Shown here in pieces: positions 7,322-14,815 of a DNA stretch of 14,851 nucleotides. Location of the stretch: contig JACRGO010000145.1 in assembly GCA_016212295.1 (NCBI GenBank), positions 1 to 14,851 on the forward strand, read 5' to 3'. How positions within the stretch are numbered: the first letter of the stretch is position 1; every line of letters starts with the position of its first letter. The stretch is from Nitrospinota bacterium. Lineage in GTDB: Bacteria > Nitrospinota > Nitrospinia > JACRGO01. The position numbers and the translations under genes are program-made. Below the pieces are notes generated by a model. The model was not told where the DNA came from. It made no database searches and saw only the letters and a program-made list of their open reading frames with translations.

Positions 7322-8157
7322 GTCAACAAGATATTCTAGGCCGCGACCCGCTTAAGGCCGACAGGGACAGCATCTGGATGAAGCCTGGCGTCCAGGCGGC
7401 GCCTCCTCCGCCAAGGCCCGCCCAGCCCCAAGCCGCGCCCCAACAAACGCATTCAACTGGGAAGGAAAAGGACTACTCGAAGGTGGTGCTGGACGAAGAA
7501 AGCCCCGGCGCGGTTTCAGCGGCGCCCCCAAGCAGAAGCATGGTGAAGGAAGGGCCTCCCTTGGTCTCCACCGGAAAAACCGGGCAGCAACCCAAGGCCG
7601 AGGAGGCCGGCCCATCGCCGGCGAAGGCCCAGGCCGAAGCTATGGCTAAATCCCATGCGGCGAATCTCCCGCGTGAGGCCAAGGATGATGAGAAAGGCAT
7701 CCAGGAAACGGTCCAACTGATAGGGTTCAAGCTGGGAAAGGAATTTTTCGGAATACGCATCATTAACGTCCAGGAGATTATCCGCCACCAGGACATTACC
7801 ATGGTGCCCAGGACCCCTGAATTCGTGGAGGGGGTCATCAGTCTGCGGGGCAGGGTCATTCCAGTTATTAATCTAAGGAAGAGATTTTCCATGGACCTTG
7901 GCGACAGGACCAAGGAGACAAGGATTGTCATAGTGGAACTGGACTGCGGGACCGTGGGATTCATAGTTGACGCCGTGACGGAAGTCACCAGCATACCGAA
8001 GGCGTCCATTGACCCGGCGCCGCCCACGGCAACCGGGGTCAGCAAGGAATATATCCAGGGTGTGGGGAAGATGGAAAACAAGTTGATGATCATCCTGGAC
8101 CTGAACCAGGTCTTGAGCAGGGAGAGCAAGCAAAAACTGAAACAGATGGTTGTATAA
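7318..8157 (+). CDS. cheW: CheW-domain coupling protein with long Pro/Ala-rich N-terminus
   Basis: A 279-residue protein. Residues 1-131 are low-complexity, rich in Pro, Ala, Gln and Lys (for example APPPPRPAQPQAAP) and probably disordered. Residues 132-275 form a CheW domain: LIGFKLGKEFFGIRIINVQEII, RTPEFVEGVISLRGRVIPVINLRKRF, IVDAVTEV. CheW links receptors to CheA, and a normal CheW is only about 150-170 residues. A disordered arm plus CheW-like domain, coded right behind a ParA ATPase, recalls ParP of Vibrio, which binds both ParC and CheA. The arm would then be a tether, but this role is inferred from layout, not from residue identity. Since no other CheW is in the window, it may also be the main coupling protein. 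Confidence 0.92.
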   Translation: MSQQDILGRDPLKADRDSIWMKPGVQAAPPPPRPAQPQAAPQQTHSTGKEKDYSKVVLDEESPGAVSAAPPSRSMVKEGPPLVSTGKTGQQPKAEEAGPSPAKAQAEAMAKSHAANLPREAKDDEKGIQETVQLIGFKLGKEFFGIRIINVQEIIRHQDITMVPRTPEFVEGVISLRGRVIPVINLRKRFSMDLGDRTKETRIVIVELDCGTVGFIVDAVTEVTSIPKASIDPAPPTATGVSKEYIQGVGKMENKLMIILDLNQVLSRESKQKLKQMVV

Positions 8158-8161
8158 GAAA

Positions 8162-8307
8162 AGAGGCACAAAGGCACAAAGTAAAAAACATATCGTGGAT
8201 TGCGAAGCGCGATGTACAAACAATGGTGTACTTTGTGCCTTCTGCCTCTGTGCCTTTGTGCCTTTGCCCCTCAGTGCCTCTGTGCCTTTGCTCCTCTGTG
8301 CCTCTTT
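8162..8307. repeat. GGCACAAAG repeats in both orientations
   Basis: Direct units GAGGCACAAAGGCACAAAG (8163-8181) are followed by many inverted units of CTTTGTGCCT and CTCTGTGCC (8230-8307). The two orientations could pair into a long imperfect hairpin in the transcript between cheW and the HEAT gene. Confidence 0.8.
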
Positions 8308-8325
8308 CTATTTAAAGGCCAAACA

Positions 8326-10251
8326 TTGGAATCCTTAACCGACTCCCTTATTAATTTGAAAGATCCGGACCCCGCCAAGCGGCGGGAGGCCGTGGAAAAC
8401 CTTGGATCCCAATGCGGTCATGGGGCAATCCTGGCCTTGGCCGAATGCCTGGAAGACCCCAACCGCGGGGTCCAGCAGGCCGTGGCGGACGCCCTGATCA
8501 ACATAGGCGGCAGGGAAACAGTGGAAGCGGTTGTGTTTAAACTGGACCATGACTCCTCGGTTGTGAGAAATCTGGCCTTGGAAGTGCTGCAAAAGGTGGG
8601 CGGCCAGGCCACGGACCTCCTTGTCCCCCTCTTGAAGCGCCAAAGCAACGATTTACGAAAGGCAGTGGCGGACATCCTGGGAGAAACAGGAGACGCGTCC
8701 TCGGTCCCCTCTCTCGTGGACGCAGTGGATGATCCGGACGGGAACGTCCGGGCCGCAGCCATCGATTCCCTGGGAAAACTCAGGGACACAAGGGCCATAC
8801 CGGTCCTTGTCAAACTGCTGAAGGCCAGGGAAACGTGGATACAGTTCAGCGCGGCAGAGGCCCTGGGAAAAATCTGCGACAGGGAAACCATGAAGGTACT
8901 CGTCGAAAAATTGCGGCACTGCGATGAAATCACTGCCTTCTCCATTGTGGAAGCCTTGGGAGAGCTAAAGAGCAAGGACGCCGTGGGTCCCCTGGCGGAC
9001 CTTCTTCCGAAGGCTTCCCCTGCCCTGCGGAATTGCGTGATCAAAACCCTGCTCCTTATATCGGAGGACCATGGATACGAGATCATCAGCCGTCTCGGCG
9101 GCAAGACCCTTTCCACATGCATTATAGACGCCTTGGGGGATGAGGACCCGGAAGTGAGGGAAGCGGCCCTGAAGGCGCTGGGACACGTAAGCTCCGCCGA
9201 GGCCGCTGTCCCTCTCCTGGATTATGCCCTGATCGCGGACAAGGACGAGGACAAAATGGCCTTGCTGAGGGAAGCGCTGAAAAGGACCGGGGCCGGCAAA
9301 AAGTTTCAATCCGTTGTGGAAAACCACGAAAAAATACTCCTCCTATCGATACAGGCCCTTGGAGACTTAAAGGAGGAACCGGCCGTCCCTTCATTGATCG
9401 CCGCCTTCGGAGCGGCCTCCGCTCCCATCCGGAAGGCCATAGTGCAGGCCCTCGGCAATTTCAAGACCGAGAACTCCTTTGATTTGGTTGTCGAGGCCCT
9501 TAACGACGTGGATTCCAATGTGAGAAAGGAGGCGATTTTTTCCCTGGGCAAACAGGGGTTCCCGGAGTCGGTGGAAATCGCGTTCTCCTTTCTGGATAAG
9601 GAACCTCATAAGGACATCAGGGACAGGGCTGTTGACTCCCTCCTGAAAATTTACAGGAGCGGGACCAGGAAGGAGGAAATTCTCAAGGGATTCATCCAAA
9701 GGCTTTCCTCCGAGGACGCGTCCTTCAGGGAATTGTGCGTGGGCGCCATCGGGAAAATCGATTTCCCGGAAAAAATAAAGCGTCTGGAATCGGCCCTGGA
9801 GGACCAGGAATGGAGGGTCAGAAACATGGCTGTCCATTCCCTGGGCGCTTTGGAGCCTGACCCGATGATATTTCCCCTTTTAAAAAAGGCGCTCTCGGAT
9901 GGGAGCGAAAACGTACGGATATCGGCCGTCCAAATGGTTTCCAAATACGAGGGGGAAGACGCGGTGGAGGTTTTGATTTCCAGCCTTAATGACCATAGCG
10001 CCTGGGTCCAATTCCATGCGGCTGAAGCCTTGGGTCTAAAGAAGGAAAAAAAGGCGGCCCCTTTCCTCCTGGCCTTGCTTAAAGACGGAGACGGTCCTCA
10101 GACAATAGCGGCCATTAAAGCCTTGGGGGAAATCGGCGACCGGCGGACCCTGGAAGCCATCAAGCCCTTTGCTTCCCATGAAGACCTCGAAATCAGCCAT
10201 GCCGCGGGCCAGGCCCTGGCGCGACTACAGACAACAGCCATTGGCCAATAG
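8326..10251 (+). CDS. HEAT-repeat protein of the chemotaxis operon
   Basis: About 641 residues made almost wholly of HEAT/PBS-lyase-type helical repeats, roughly 17-19 units of 30-38 residues. Recurring cores include VQQAVADALINIGG, LRKAVADILGETGD, NVRAAAIDSLGKL, IQFSAAEALGKI, EVREAALKALGHV, NVRKEAIFSLGKQG and WVQFHAAEALGL. Such solenoids are protein-binding scaffolds, here presumably for a chemotaxis protein, because the gene lies between cheW and cheR. I prefer the TTG at 8326 (MESLTDSLINLKD, with AAAGG 11 nt upstream). Earlier in-frame starts (TTG 8200, ATG 8212) would add a Cys/Leu-rich stretch that is just translated repeat (LCLCAFAP). The C-terminal Ile-Gly-Gln-stop comes from an ATTGGCCAAT repeat. 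No catalytic motif is visible. Confidence 0.86.
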   Translation: MESLTDSLINLKDPDPAKRREAVENLGSQCGHGAILALAECLEDPNRGVQQAVADALINIGGRETVEAVVFKLDHDSSVVRNLALEVLQKVGGQATDLLVPLLKRQSNDLRKAVADILGETGDASSVPSLVDAVDDPDGNVRAAAIDSLGKLRDTRAIPVLVKLLKARETWIQFSAAEALGKICDRETMKVLVEKLRHCDEITAFSIVEALGELKSKDAVGPLADLLPKASPALRNCVIKTLLLISEDHGYEIISRLGGKTLSTCIIDALGDEDPEVREAALKALGHVSSAEAAVPLLDYALIADKDEDKMALLREALKRTGAGKKFQSVVENHEKILLLSIQALGDLKEEPAVPSLIAAFGAASAPIRKAIVQALGNFKTENSFDLVVEALNDVDSNVRKEAIFSLGKQGFPESVEIAFSFLDKEPHKDIRDRAVDSLLKIYRSGTRKEEILKGFIQRLSSEDASFRELCVGAIGKIDFPEKIKRLESALEDQEWRVRNMAVHSLGALEPDPMIFPLLKKALSDGSENVRISAVQMVSKYEGEDAVEVLISSLNDHSAWVQFHAAEALGLKKEKKAAPFLLALLKDGDGPQTIAAIKALGEIGDRRTLEAIKPFASHEDLEISHAAGQALARLQTTAIGQ

Positions 10252-10360
10252 TCATTTGTCATTGATAAGCAGGAAGAGGCCCAATTGACGATTGACGAAT
10301 CACGAACCACGAACCACGATTGACGAATCACGAATCACGATTGACCACTGACCATTGATC
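10236..10360. repeat. ATTGGCCAAT and GACGAATCAC repeats
   Basis: The palindrome ATTGGCCAAT (10239-10248) spans the stop codon of the HEAT gene. From 10284 follow degenerate units such as TTGACGAATCACGAACCACG and CACGATTGACC. Unit length varies and there are no unique spacers, so this is not a CRISPR array. Confidence 0.8.
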
Positions 10361-10381
10361 AAGATAAAGCGGGAATAAGAA

Positions 10382-11227
10382 TTGGAAGAACGCAACCTGG
10401 AAATGAGCCTGGAGACCTTTAAAAATTTAAGGGACCTGATCTACGAAAAGAGCGGCATATATTTCGTGGAAAATAAAAAATACTTTCTTGAGAACCGCCT
10501 CTCCAAGAGGGTCCTGGAGAGAAACCTTAAAAGCTTTGAGGAGTATTATTTTTTCCTGAAATATGATCCCAGGAAGACGCAGGAATACCCTTTCCTCTAC
10601 GATTCCGTCACCACTAATGAAACCAGTTTTTTCAGGAACCCCCCGCAATTGGAGGCGTTTGAGAATTTTGTCCTGAAAGAGGTAATGGATAAGGCCAGGA
10701 ACCCGGGGCCGAAAAAATTAAGAATACTAAGCCTGCCCTGTTCAACCGGGGAGGAACCATACACATTGAGCATGATATGTCTGGAGAAGAAGCTCCCGGC
10801 CCAGGGCTGGGCGCTGGAGATTCAGGCAGGGGACATAAGCCCGGGGACCCTGGACTCCGCCCGCAAGGGCATATACGGCAAGAACTCAGTCCGTAACACG
10901 CCTCCTTATTACCTGAACAAGTACTTCACCCTCTCGGGAGAAAATTATATAATCAAGGACGAGGTAAAAAGGTTTGTGCAATTTGATTGCGTTAATTTGG
11001 TGGATTCGAGGAAAATAAAAATTTTCGGAAATTTTGACGTGATTTTTTGCAGAAATGTGCTAATCTATTTCGATGAAAAAATAAAGAGAAAGGTCGTTTC
11101 AGACCTCTACGACGCCTTGAAGCCGAACGGTTTTCTTTTTATAGGACACTCGGAATCGCTTCACAACATTTCAAGGGCGTTTAAACTGGTGAACTTCAGC
11201 CGGTCCCCCATATACAAAAAAGAGTGA
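10382..11227 (+). CDS. cheR: Chemotaxis protein methyltransferase CheR
   Basis: A 281-residue SAM-dependent enzyme that methylates glutamates on chemoreceptors during adaptation. The N-terminal helical domain begins FKNLRDLIYEKSGIYF and carries NRLSKRV and the VTTNETSFFRNP motif. The Rossmann domain has LSLPCSTGEEPYTLSM (SAM loop), GDISPGTLDSARKGIYG, then DVIFCRNVLIYFDE and LKPNGFLFIGHSESL, all typical of CheR. The length is normal. It starts with TTG at 10382, with GGGAA 7 nt upstream; ATG 10403 is possible but has no ribosome site. The stop overlaps the GTG of the next gene by 4 bp (GTGA). No methylesterase CheB is present in the window to oppose it. Confidence 0.95.
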   Translation: MEERNLEMSLETFKNLRDLIYEKSGIYFVENKKYFLENRLSKRVLERNLKSFEEYYFFLKYDPRKTQEYPFLYDSVTTNETSFFRNPPQLEAFENFVLKEVMDKARNPGPKKLRILSLPCSTGEEPYTLSMICLEKKLPAQGWALEIQAGDISPGTLDSARKGIYGKNSVRNTPPYYLNKYFTLSGENYIIKDEVKRFVQFDCVNLVDSRKIKIFGNFDVIFCRNVLIYFDEKIKRKVVSDLYDALKPNGFLFIGHSESLHNISRAFKLVNFSRSPIYKKE

Positions 11228-11610
11228 ACCCCATGCCGTCAAATATCCTGGTAGTGGAAGACTCAAGGACGACGAGGAAATTTCTCACGGTTGTCCTGAA
11301 AGGGGACGGATACCATGTGATCACGGCGGAAAACGGCATTGAGGCCCTGGAGAGGTTGAGTTCCATTAATGTCGACGCAATAGTAACGGATCTCAACATG
11401 CCCCAGATGGACGGCCTTGAATTTATTCGCGCAATAAGAGAGAATGATGATTACTCAAGAATCCCGATTCTTCTTCTGACCACGGAAGGAGAAGAGCGCG
11501 GCAGGAAACAGGGGCTGGAGGCCGGGGCAACCGCCTATATGGCAAAGCCCATTGAACCGGAAGTTTTCTTGGGCGCTGTAAAAAAACTGATAACAGTTAT
11601 TGGCCAATGA
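11224..11610 (+). CDS. Single-domain response regulator (CheY-like, first copy)
   Basis: A 128-residue receiver domain with no output domain. Key residues are E12/D13, phospho-acceptor D56 (IVTDLNMPQMDG), T86 and K108 (YMAKP). It starts at GTG 11224 overlapping cheR, or at ATG 11233. Its TTEGEERGRKQGLEAGA stretch and its Glu-Asp rather than Asp-Asp pair set it apart from the second CheY, and resemble receivers that act as phosphate sinks or with non-flagellar systems. Its exact target is unknown. The C-terminal Ile-Gly-Gln-stop is coded by the same ATTGGCCAAT repeat as in the HEAT gene. Confidence 0.92.
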   Translation: MNPMPSNILVVEDSRTTRKFLTVVLKGDGYHVITAENGIEALERLSSINVDAIVTDLNMPQMDGLEFIRAIRENDDYSRIPILLLTTEGEERGRKQGLEAGATAYMAKPIEPEVFLGAVKKLITVIGQ

Positions 11611-11611
11611 C

Positions 11612-11634
11612 TTCGCCCAAAGGGCGATAAATTC
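11612..11634. repeat. Small hairpin repeat CGCCC-AAA-GGGCG
   Basis: TTCGCCCAAAGGGCGATAAATTC lies between the two cheY genes. A near copy, CGCCCGAAGGGCGTTAAGTTC, is at 14583-14603. There is no T-run after it, so it is unlikely to terminate transcription. Confidence 0.5.
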
Positions 11635-11664
11635 AAAACAAAACTTTTTTTGGAGGATTGCGCT

Positions 11665-12045
11665 ATGCCGGCGGACACAAATATGAAGATTTTGATCGTG
11701 GATGATTTCGCCACCATGAGAAAAATTGTCAGGAACCAATTGGGCCAACTGGGTTTCAAGAACCTTGACGAGGCTGATGACGGCGCCACTGCGCTGCCAA
11801 AGGTCATGTCCGGAGGAGTGGACTTCATAGTCGCGGACTGGAACATGCCCAAGATGAGCGGACTTGACCTCTTGAAGGCCGTGCGCGCCGATGAAAATAC
11901 GAAGAACATTCCCTTTCTCATGGTAACAGCCGAGGCGTTGAAGGAAAACATCATCGCGGCCATTCAAGCGGGTGTTTCGGATTACGTGGTCAAGCCCTTC
12001 ACGGCCCAGGTCCTTGAAGAAAAAATAAATAAAATTTTTAAATAG
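11665..12045 (+). CDS. cheY: Chemotaxis response regulator CheY
   Basis: A 126-residue single receiver domain. The residues match canonical CheY almost one for one: D13, D14, phospho-acceptor D58 ([13 protein letters not shown]), T88 (LMVTAEA), Y107 and K110 (DYVVKPFTA). It also has the [12 protein letters not shown] helix-1 sequence of motor-binding CheY, so I infer that CheY-P acts on a flagellar switch. ATG 11665 is chosen because GGAGG (11652-11656) sits 8 nt before it; an upstream in-frame TTG at 11650 overlaps that site. The stop codon is 9 nt before cheX, and its final G begins the poly-G ribosome site of cheX. Confidence 0.95.
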   Translation: MPADTNMKILIVDDFATMRKIVRNQLGQLGFKNLDEADDGATALPKVMSGGVDFIVADWNMPKMSGLDLLKAVRADENTKNIPFLMVTAEALKENIIAAIQAGVSDYVVKPFTAQVLEEKINKIFK

Positions 12046-12054
12046 GGGGTATAG

Positions 12055-12513
12055 GTGAAGGCTGAATATGTCAATCCTTTCTTAAACGGCACGGTAAATG
12101 TTTTGAAGACCATGGCGTTCGTGGACCCAAAACCGGGCAAGCCTTATGTGAAACAGGACAAGAAGGCGGTGGGCGATATCTCCGGAGTTATCGGCCTGAC
12201 AGGCTCGACCAAGGGGGCTGTTGTCGTTTCCTTTTCCAGGGAATGCGCCATGAAGGTCGTGTCCTCCATGATGGGGGAACAGTATACCGATCTTACCGAT
12301 GAAGTCCGGGACGCGGTGGGGGAAATCACAAACATGGTTTCAGGGGACGCCAGAAGGTCCCTGGCCGAATTGGGCGCTAATTTTGAAGCAGGCATTCCAA
12401 CGGTGGTCGTGGGCAAGGGGCACGAAATAACCTCAATGGGCAAAGGCCCTTGCCTTGCCATACCTTTCAAGGTGGATAATTTCGACATGACCGTTGAAAT
12501 CAGTTTCGAATAA
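12055..12513 (+). CDS. cheX: CheY-P phosphatase CheX
   Basis: A 152-residue protein of the CheC/CheX/FliY phosphatase group. The active-site motif E90-IT-N93 is seen in VGEITNMVSGDARRSL, with one such motif as in CheX (CheC usually has two). The N-terminus MKAEYVNPFLNGTVNVLKTM and the GLTGSTKGAVVVSFS strand are also typical. It should remove the phosphate from CheY-P and so reset signalling, replacing CheZ. The gene starts at GTG 12055 behind five G (12045-12049). The 4-nt spacing class and tight packing behind cheY suggest co-translation with its substrate. Confidence 0.92.
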   Translation: MKAEYVNPFLNGTVNVLKTMAFVDPKPGKPYVKQDKKAVGDISGVIGLTGSTKGAVVVSFSRECAMKVVSSMMGEQYTDLTDEVRDAVGEITNMVSGDARRSLAELGANFEAGIPTVVVGKGHEITSMGKGPCLAIPFKVDNFDMTVEISFE

Positions 12514-12557
12514 TACCGTGGAACTATAGTATCTCCGGGGTAGAAACGCGCCATTAA

Positions 12558-12628
12558 TCATCGCAAAGACGCAAGCAAAGAGCGCAAAGTTTTGGCCTCT
12601 CTTTGCGTCCCCTGCGCCTGCGGTGAAA
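12558..12628. repeat. CGCAAAGACGC-type repeat with hairpin
   Basis: Units of CGCAAAGACGCAAGCAAAGAGCG are followed by inverted units. GCAAAGAG (12575-12582) can pair with CTCTTTGC (12599-12606). It fills most of the 154-nt gap between cheX and cheA. Confidence 0.75.
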
Positions 12629-12667
12629 TAAGTTCATTTTTTTCATGATGGGGAAGGTCTTCTTCTC

Positions 12668-14485
12668 GTGGATGAATTAGAGGAAATAATTCAGGATTTT
12701 TTAGTTGAGACCGAGGAGCTGATCCAAGGGGTCGACCAGGACCTGCTGGATTTGGAAAAATCCCCGGACGACTTTGAACTCCTGAACAAGGTGTTCCGCT
12801 CCGTCCATACCATAAAGGGCGCGGCCGGGTTTTTAGGTTTTAACCAGCTGGTCACCCTGGTGCATAACACAGAAACCCTTCTAAATAAACTCCGGCTGGG
12901 CGAGCTTAGAATAAACTCCGCCATCAGTGACGCTGTCCTGGAATCCATAGACCTCGTAAAGATTATTCTCTCCGATATCAAGGAAAACAAGAAGGAAAAG
13001 GAAATCAATCTTACCGGTATCCTCTCCACTCTGGAGGGCCTGACCTTGGGCGTTGTAGTGCGCGCCGAAACAAAAGCGCCGGCGCCAAAGCCGAGGCCCA
13101 GGGAGGAAGTCCCCCAAAAACCAAAAGAAGCCAGGATAGAAGCAAAAGAGGAGCCAGTAGAGGCGCCGATGGAGCAAGCCGCGGAGCCGGACTTTCAGGC
13201 GCCGGTCCAGCGCGAACCGGCGGCTTCTCAAAGGCCCCCGTCCCAGCCCCAGCAAAAAACCATCCAGGAAAAAGCCCCTGCCTCCGCGGCGTCCAAGGAC
13301 CTCTCCGAGCAGACGATTCGCGTGGAAACCACTAAACTCGACCATGTCATGAATCTCGTGGGCGAACTGGTCCTGGGGCGAAACCGCCTGACCAATTTAT
13401 TGAGCAGATTCGAAGCCAGGAGAAATGGAAACGAGGACCTCGCCTCGACCCTTTCCGAGGTCACGGGTTTCATCAACTTGGTGACCTCGGACCTTCAATT
13501 GGCGGTGATGAAGACCCGCATGCAGCCGATTAAAAAGGTGTTTGGGAGGTTTCCGAGGCTGGTGAGGGACTTGGCCCGTGAGTTGAATAAGTCCGTGGAC
13601 CTTATATTGCGCGGAGAGGAAACGGAGTTGGACAAGTCCGTCATTGAGCAGATCAATGATCCGCTGGTCCATATCATAAGGAATTCCATCGACCACGGGA
13701 TCGAATCAAAGGAGCAAAGGCTGCTTTTGGGAAAACCGGACACAGGGACCATCAGGATGTCCGCTTATTACGAGGGAAACCACATAGTAATAGAGATCGA
13801 GGACGACGGCAAGGGAATTGATCCGGCCAGGGTGGCCGCCGCGGCCCTGAAAAAAGGGGTCCTGTCCCAGCAGGAGATCCAGGGAATGGATGAAAAGGAG
13901 ATCATCAATCTTATCTTCGCCCCGGGCTTCAGCACCGCGGAAAAGGTGAGCGATGTTTCCGGCAGGGGCGTGGGAATGGACGTGGTCAAGACCAACATCA
14001 CCAAGCTGAGCGGCATGATAGATCTCGTTTCCAAGGTGGGCATCGGCTGCACCCTTTATATCAAGCTGCCCCTCACCTTGGCCATAATGAACGCCCTCAT
14101 CGTCACCGCCGGAGAAGAAACCTTCGCCATCGCCCTGTCTTCAGTCGTGGAAATCACCAGAATCAAGACGGAGGAAGTGGAGTTCATAGACCAGAAGGAA
14201 GTGATAAAACTCAGGAACGCGGTTCTTCCCTTGATACGGCTGAAGGACCTCTTTGATCTCAAGGACAGCCCGGCCTCCGCTGATATGATCTATGTCGTTG
14301 TCATAGGCATCGCCGAGAAACGCATAGGCATCGTCGTGGAAAAATTGAAGGGCCAGGAAGAGATAGTCATTAAATCCATGGGAGATTACCTTTCCGAGGT
14401 CCCAGGCATCGCCGGCGCAACGGTCGGCGGCGACGGCAAGGTGATGCTCATCCTCGATATAGCGGCCATCTTTGAAAAAATCTGA
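12668..14485 (+). CDS. cheA: Chemotaxis histidine kinase CheA
   Basis: A 605-residue kinase that autophosphorylates and passes phosphate to CheY. The Hpt domain (1-105) has H47 in SVHTIKGAAGFLGF. Residues about 135-212 are a Pro/Ala/Glu/Lys linker in place of a recognisable P2 CheY-binding domain. The dimerisation domain follows (TIRVETTKLDHVMNLVGELV, about 217-290). The ATPase domain has an N box with N339 (IIRNSIDHGIES), G1 DDGKGID (379-385), FAPGFSTAEKVSDVSG, and G2 GRGVGMD (432-438). A CheW-like P5 domain ends the protein (from about 465; LPLTLAIMNALIV through GDGKVMLILDIAAIFEK). GTG 12668 is supported by GGGAAGG at 12651-12657. Without P2, CheY would dock less tightly, which suits a system with two CheY proteins. 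Confidence 0.97.
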   Translation: MDELEEIIQDFLVETEELIQGVDQDLLDLEKSPDDFELLNKVFRSVHTIKGAAGFLGFNQLVTLVHNTETLLNKLRLGELRINSAISDAVLESIDLVKIILSDIKENKKEKEINLTGILSTLEGLTLGVVVRAETKAPAPKPRPREEVPQKPKEARIEAKEEPVEAPMEQAAEPDFQAPVQREPAASQRPPSQPQQKTIQEKAPASAASKDLSEQTIRVETTKLDHVMNLVGELVLGRNRLTNLLSRFEARRNGNEDLASTLSEVTGFINLVTSDLQLAVMKTRMQPIKKVFGRFPRLVRDLARELNKSVDLILRGEETELDKSVIEQINDPLVHIIRNSIDHGIESKEQRLLLGKPDTGTIRMSAYYEGNHIVIEIEDDGKGIDPARVAAAALKKGVLSQQEIQGMDEKEIINLIFAPGFSTAEKVSDVSGRGVGMDVVKTNITKLSGMIDLVSKVGIGCTLYIKLPLTLAIMNALIVTAGEETFAIALSSVVEITRIKTEEVEFIDQKEVIKLRNAVLPLIRLKDLFDLKDSPASADMIYVVVIGIAEKRIGIVVEKLKGQEEIVIKSMGDYLSEVPGIAGATVGGDGKVMLILDIAAIFEKI

Positions 14486-14815
14486 TTCCAAAACCCACCC
14501 TTACTAAAAGTAAAATTGACGATTGGCCATTGACTAATGGCCTATTCTCCGCCGGCTCCTGGATTCTGGATCCTTTTTTAGTCCGCCCGAAGGGCGTTAA
14601 GTTCATGGTATAGGAATTTCCATTTTTTTAGTTTATAAATCAACGAGATGCTAAATGCAGGAGAGGAAAAAACTGAACGTCCAACATCGAACATCGAACG
14701 TCCAACATTGAAGAAGCTGTCTTGAAAAAAACATTAAGGCTTGCAAGCAAATAGCCGGAGAAATTCTTAACACACCCCGGCCTTCGGCCACCCCTCTCAA
14801 GAGGGGAATTTATAT
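14486..14815. other. Repeat-filled region after cheA
   Basis: No convincing gene is seen in the first 330 bases. It holds a 7-bp perfect hairpin GGCCATT-GACT-AATGGCC (14525-14542) not followed by T, a GGATTCTGGATCC unit with six T (14560-14579) that could be a weak terminator, the small hairpin CGCCCGAAGGGCG (14583-14595), and tandem CGAACGTCCAACAT units (14671-14711). The operon may end or continue here. Confidence 0.6.
14771..14810. repeat. Folded palindromic repeat element (copy 2, inverted)
   Basis: Read on the minus strand, this matches the element at 3489-3530: AATTCCCCTC, a short loop, GAGGGGTGGC, a second hairpin GGCC-GAA-GGCC and GGGGTGTG. Differences in the second hairpin are compensatory (GGCGC/GCGCC against GGCC/GGCC), so structure is kept. 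Confidence 0.8.

Noticed and set aside
8200-8325. Cys/Leu-rich N-terminal membrane anchor on the HEAT protein
   Set aside because: The stretch is coded by CTTTGTGCC repeats found elsewhere without genes; the HEAT fold begins after TTG 8326.
10284-10360. CRISPR-like short repeats (GACGAATCACGAACCACG)
   Set aside because: Units are 7-20 bp, irregular and directly abutting. There are no spacers and no cas genes.
14525-14542. GGCCATT-GACT-AATGGCC as the operon terminator
   Set aside because: The hairpin is perfect but no T-run follows, and it belongs to the dispersed GGCCAAT repeat family.
14648-14725. 25-codon ORF containing Glu-Arg-Pro-Thr repeats
   Set aside because: It is a translation of the tandem CGAACGTCCAACAT repeat. 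The repeat explains the apparent peptide, and no ribosome site or neighbour supports a gene.
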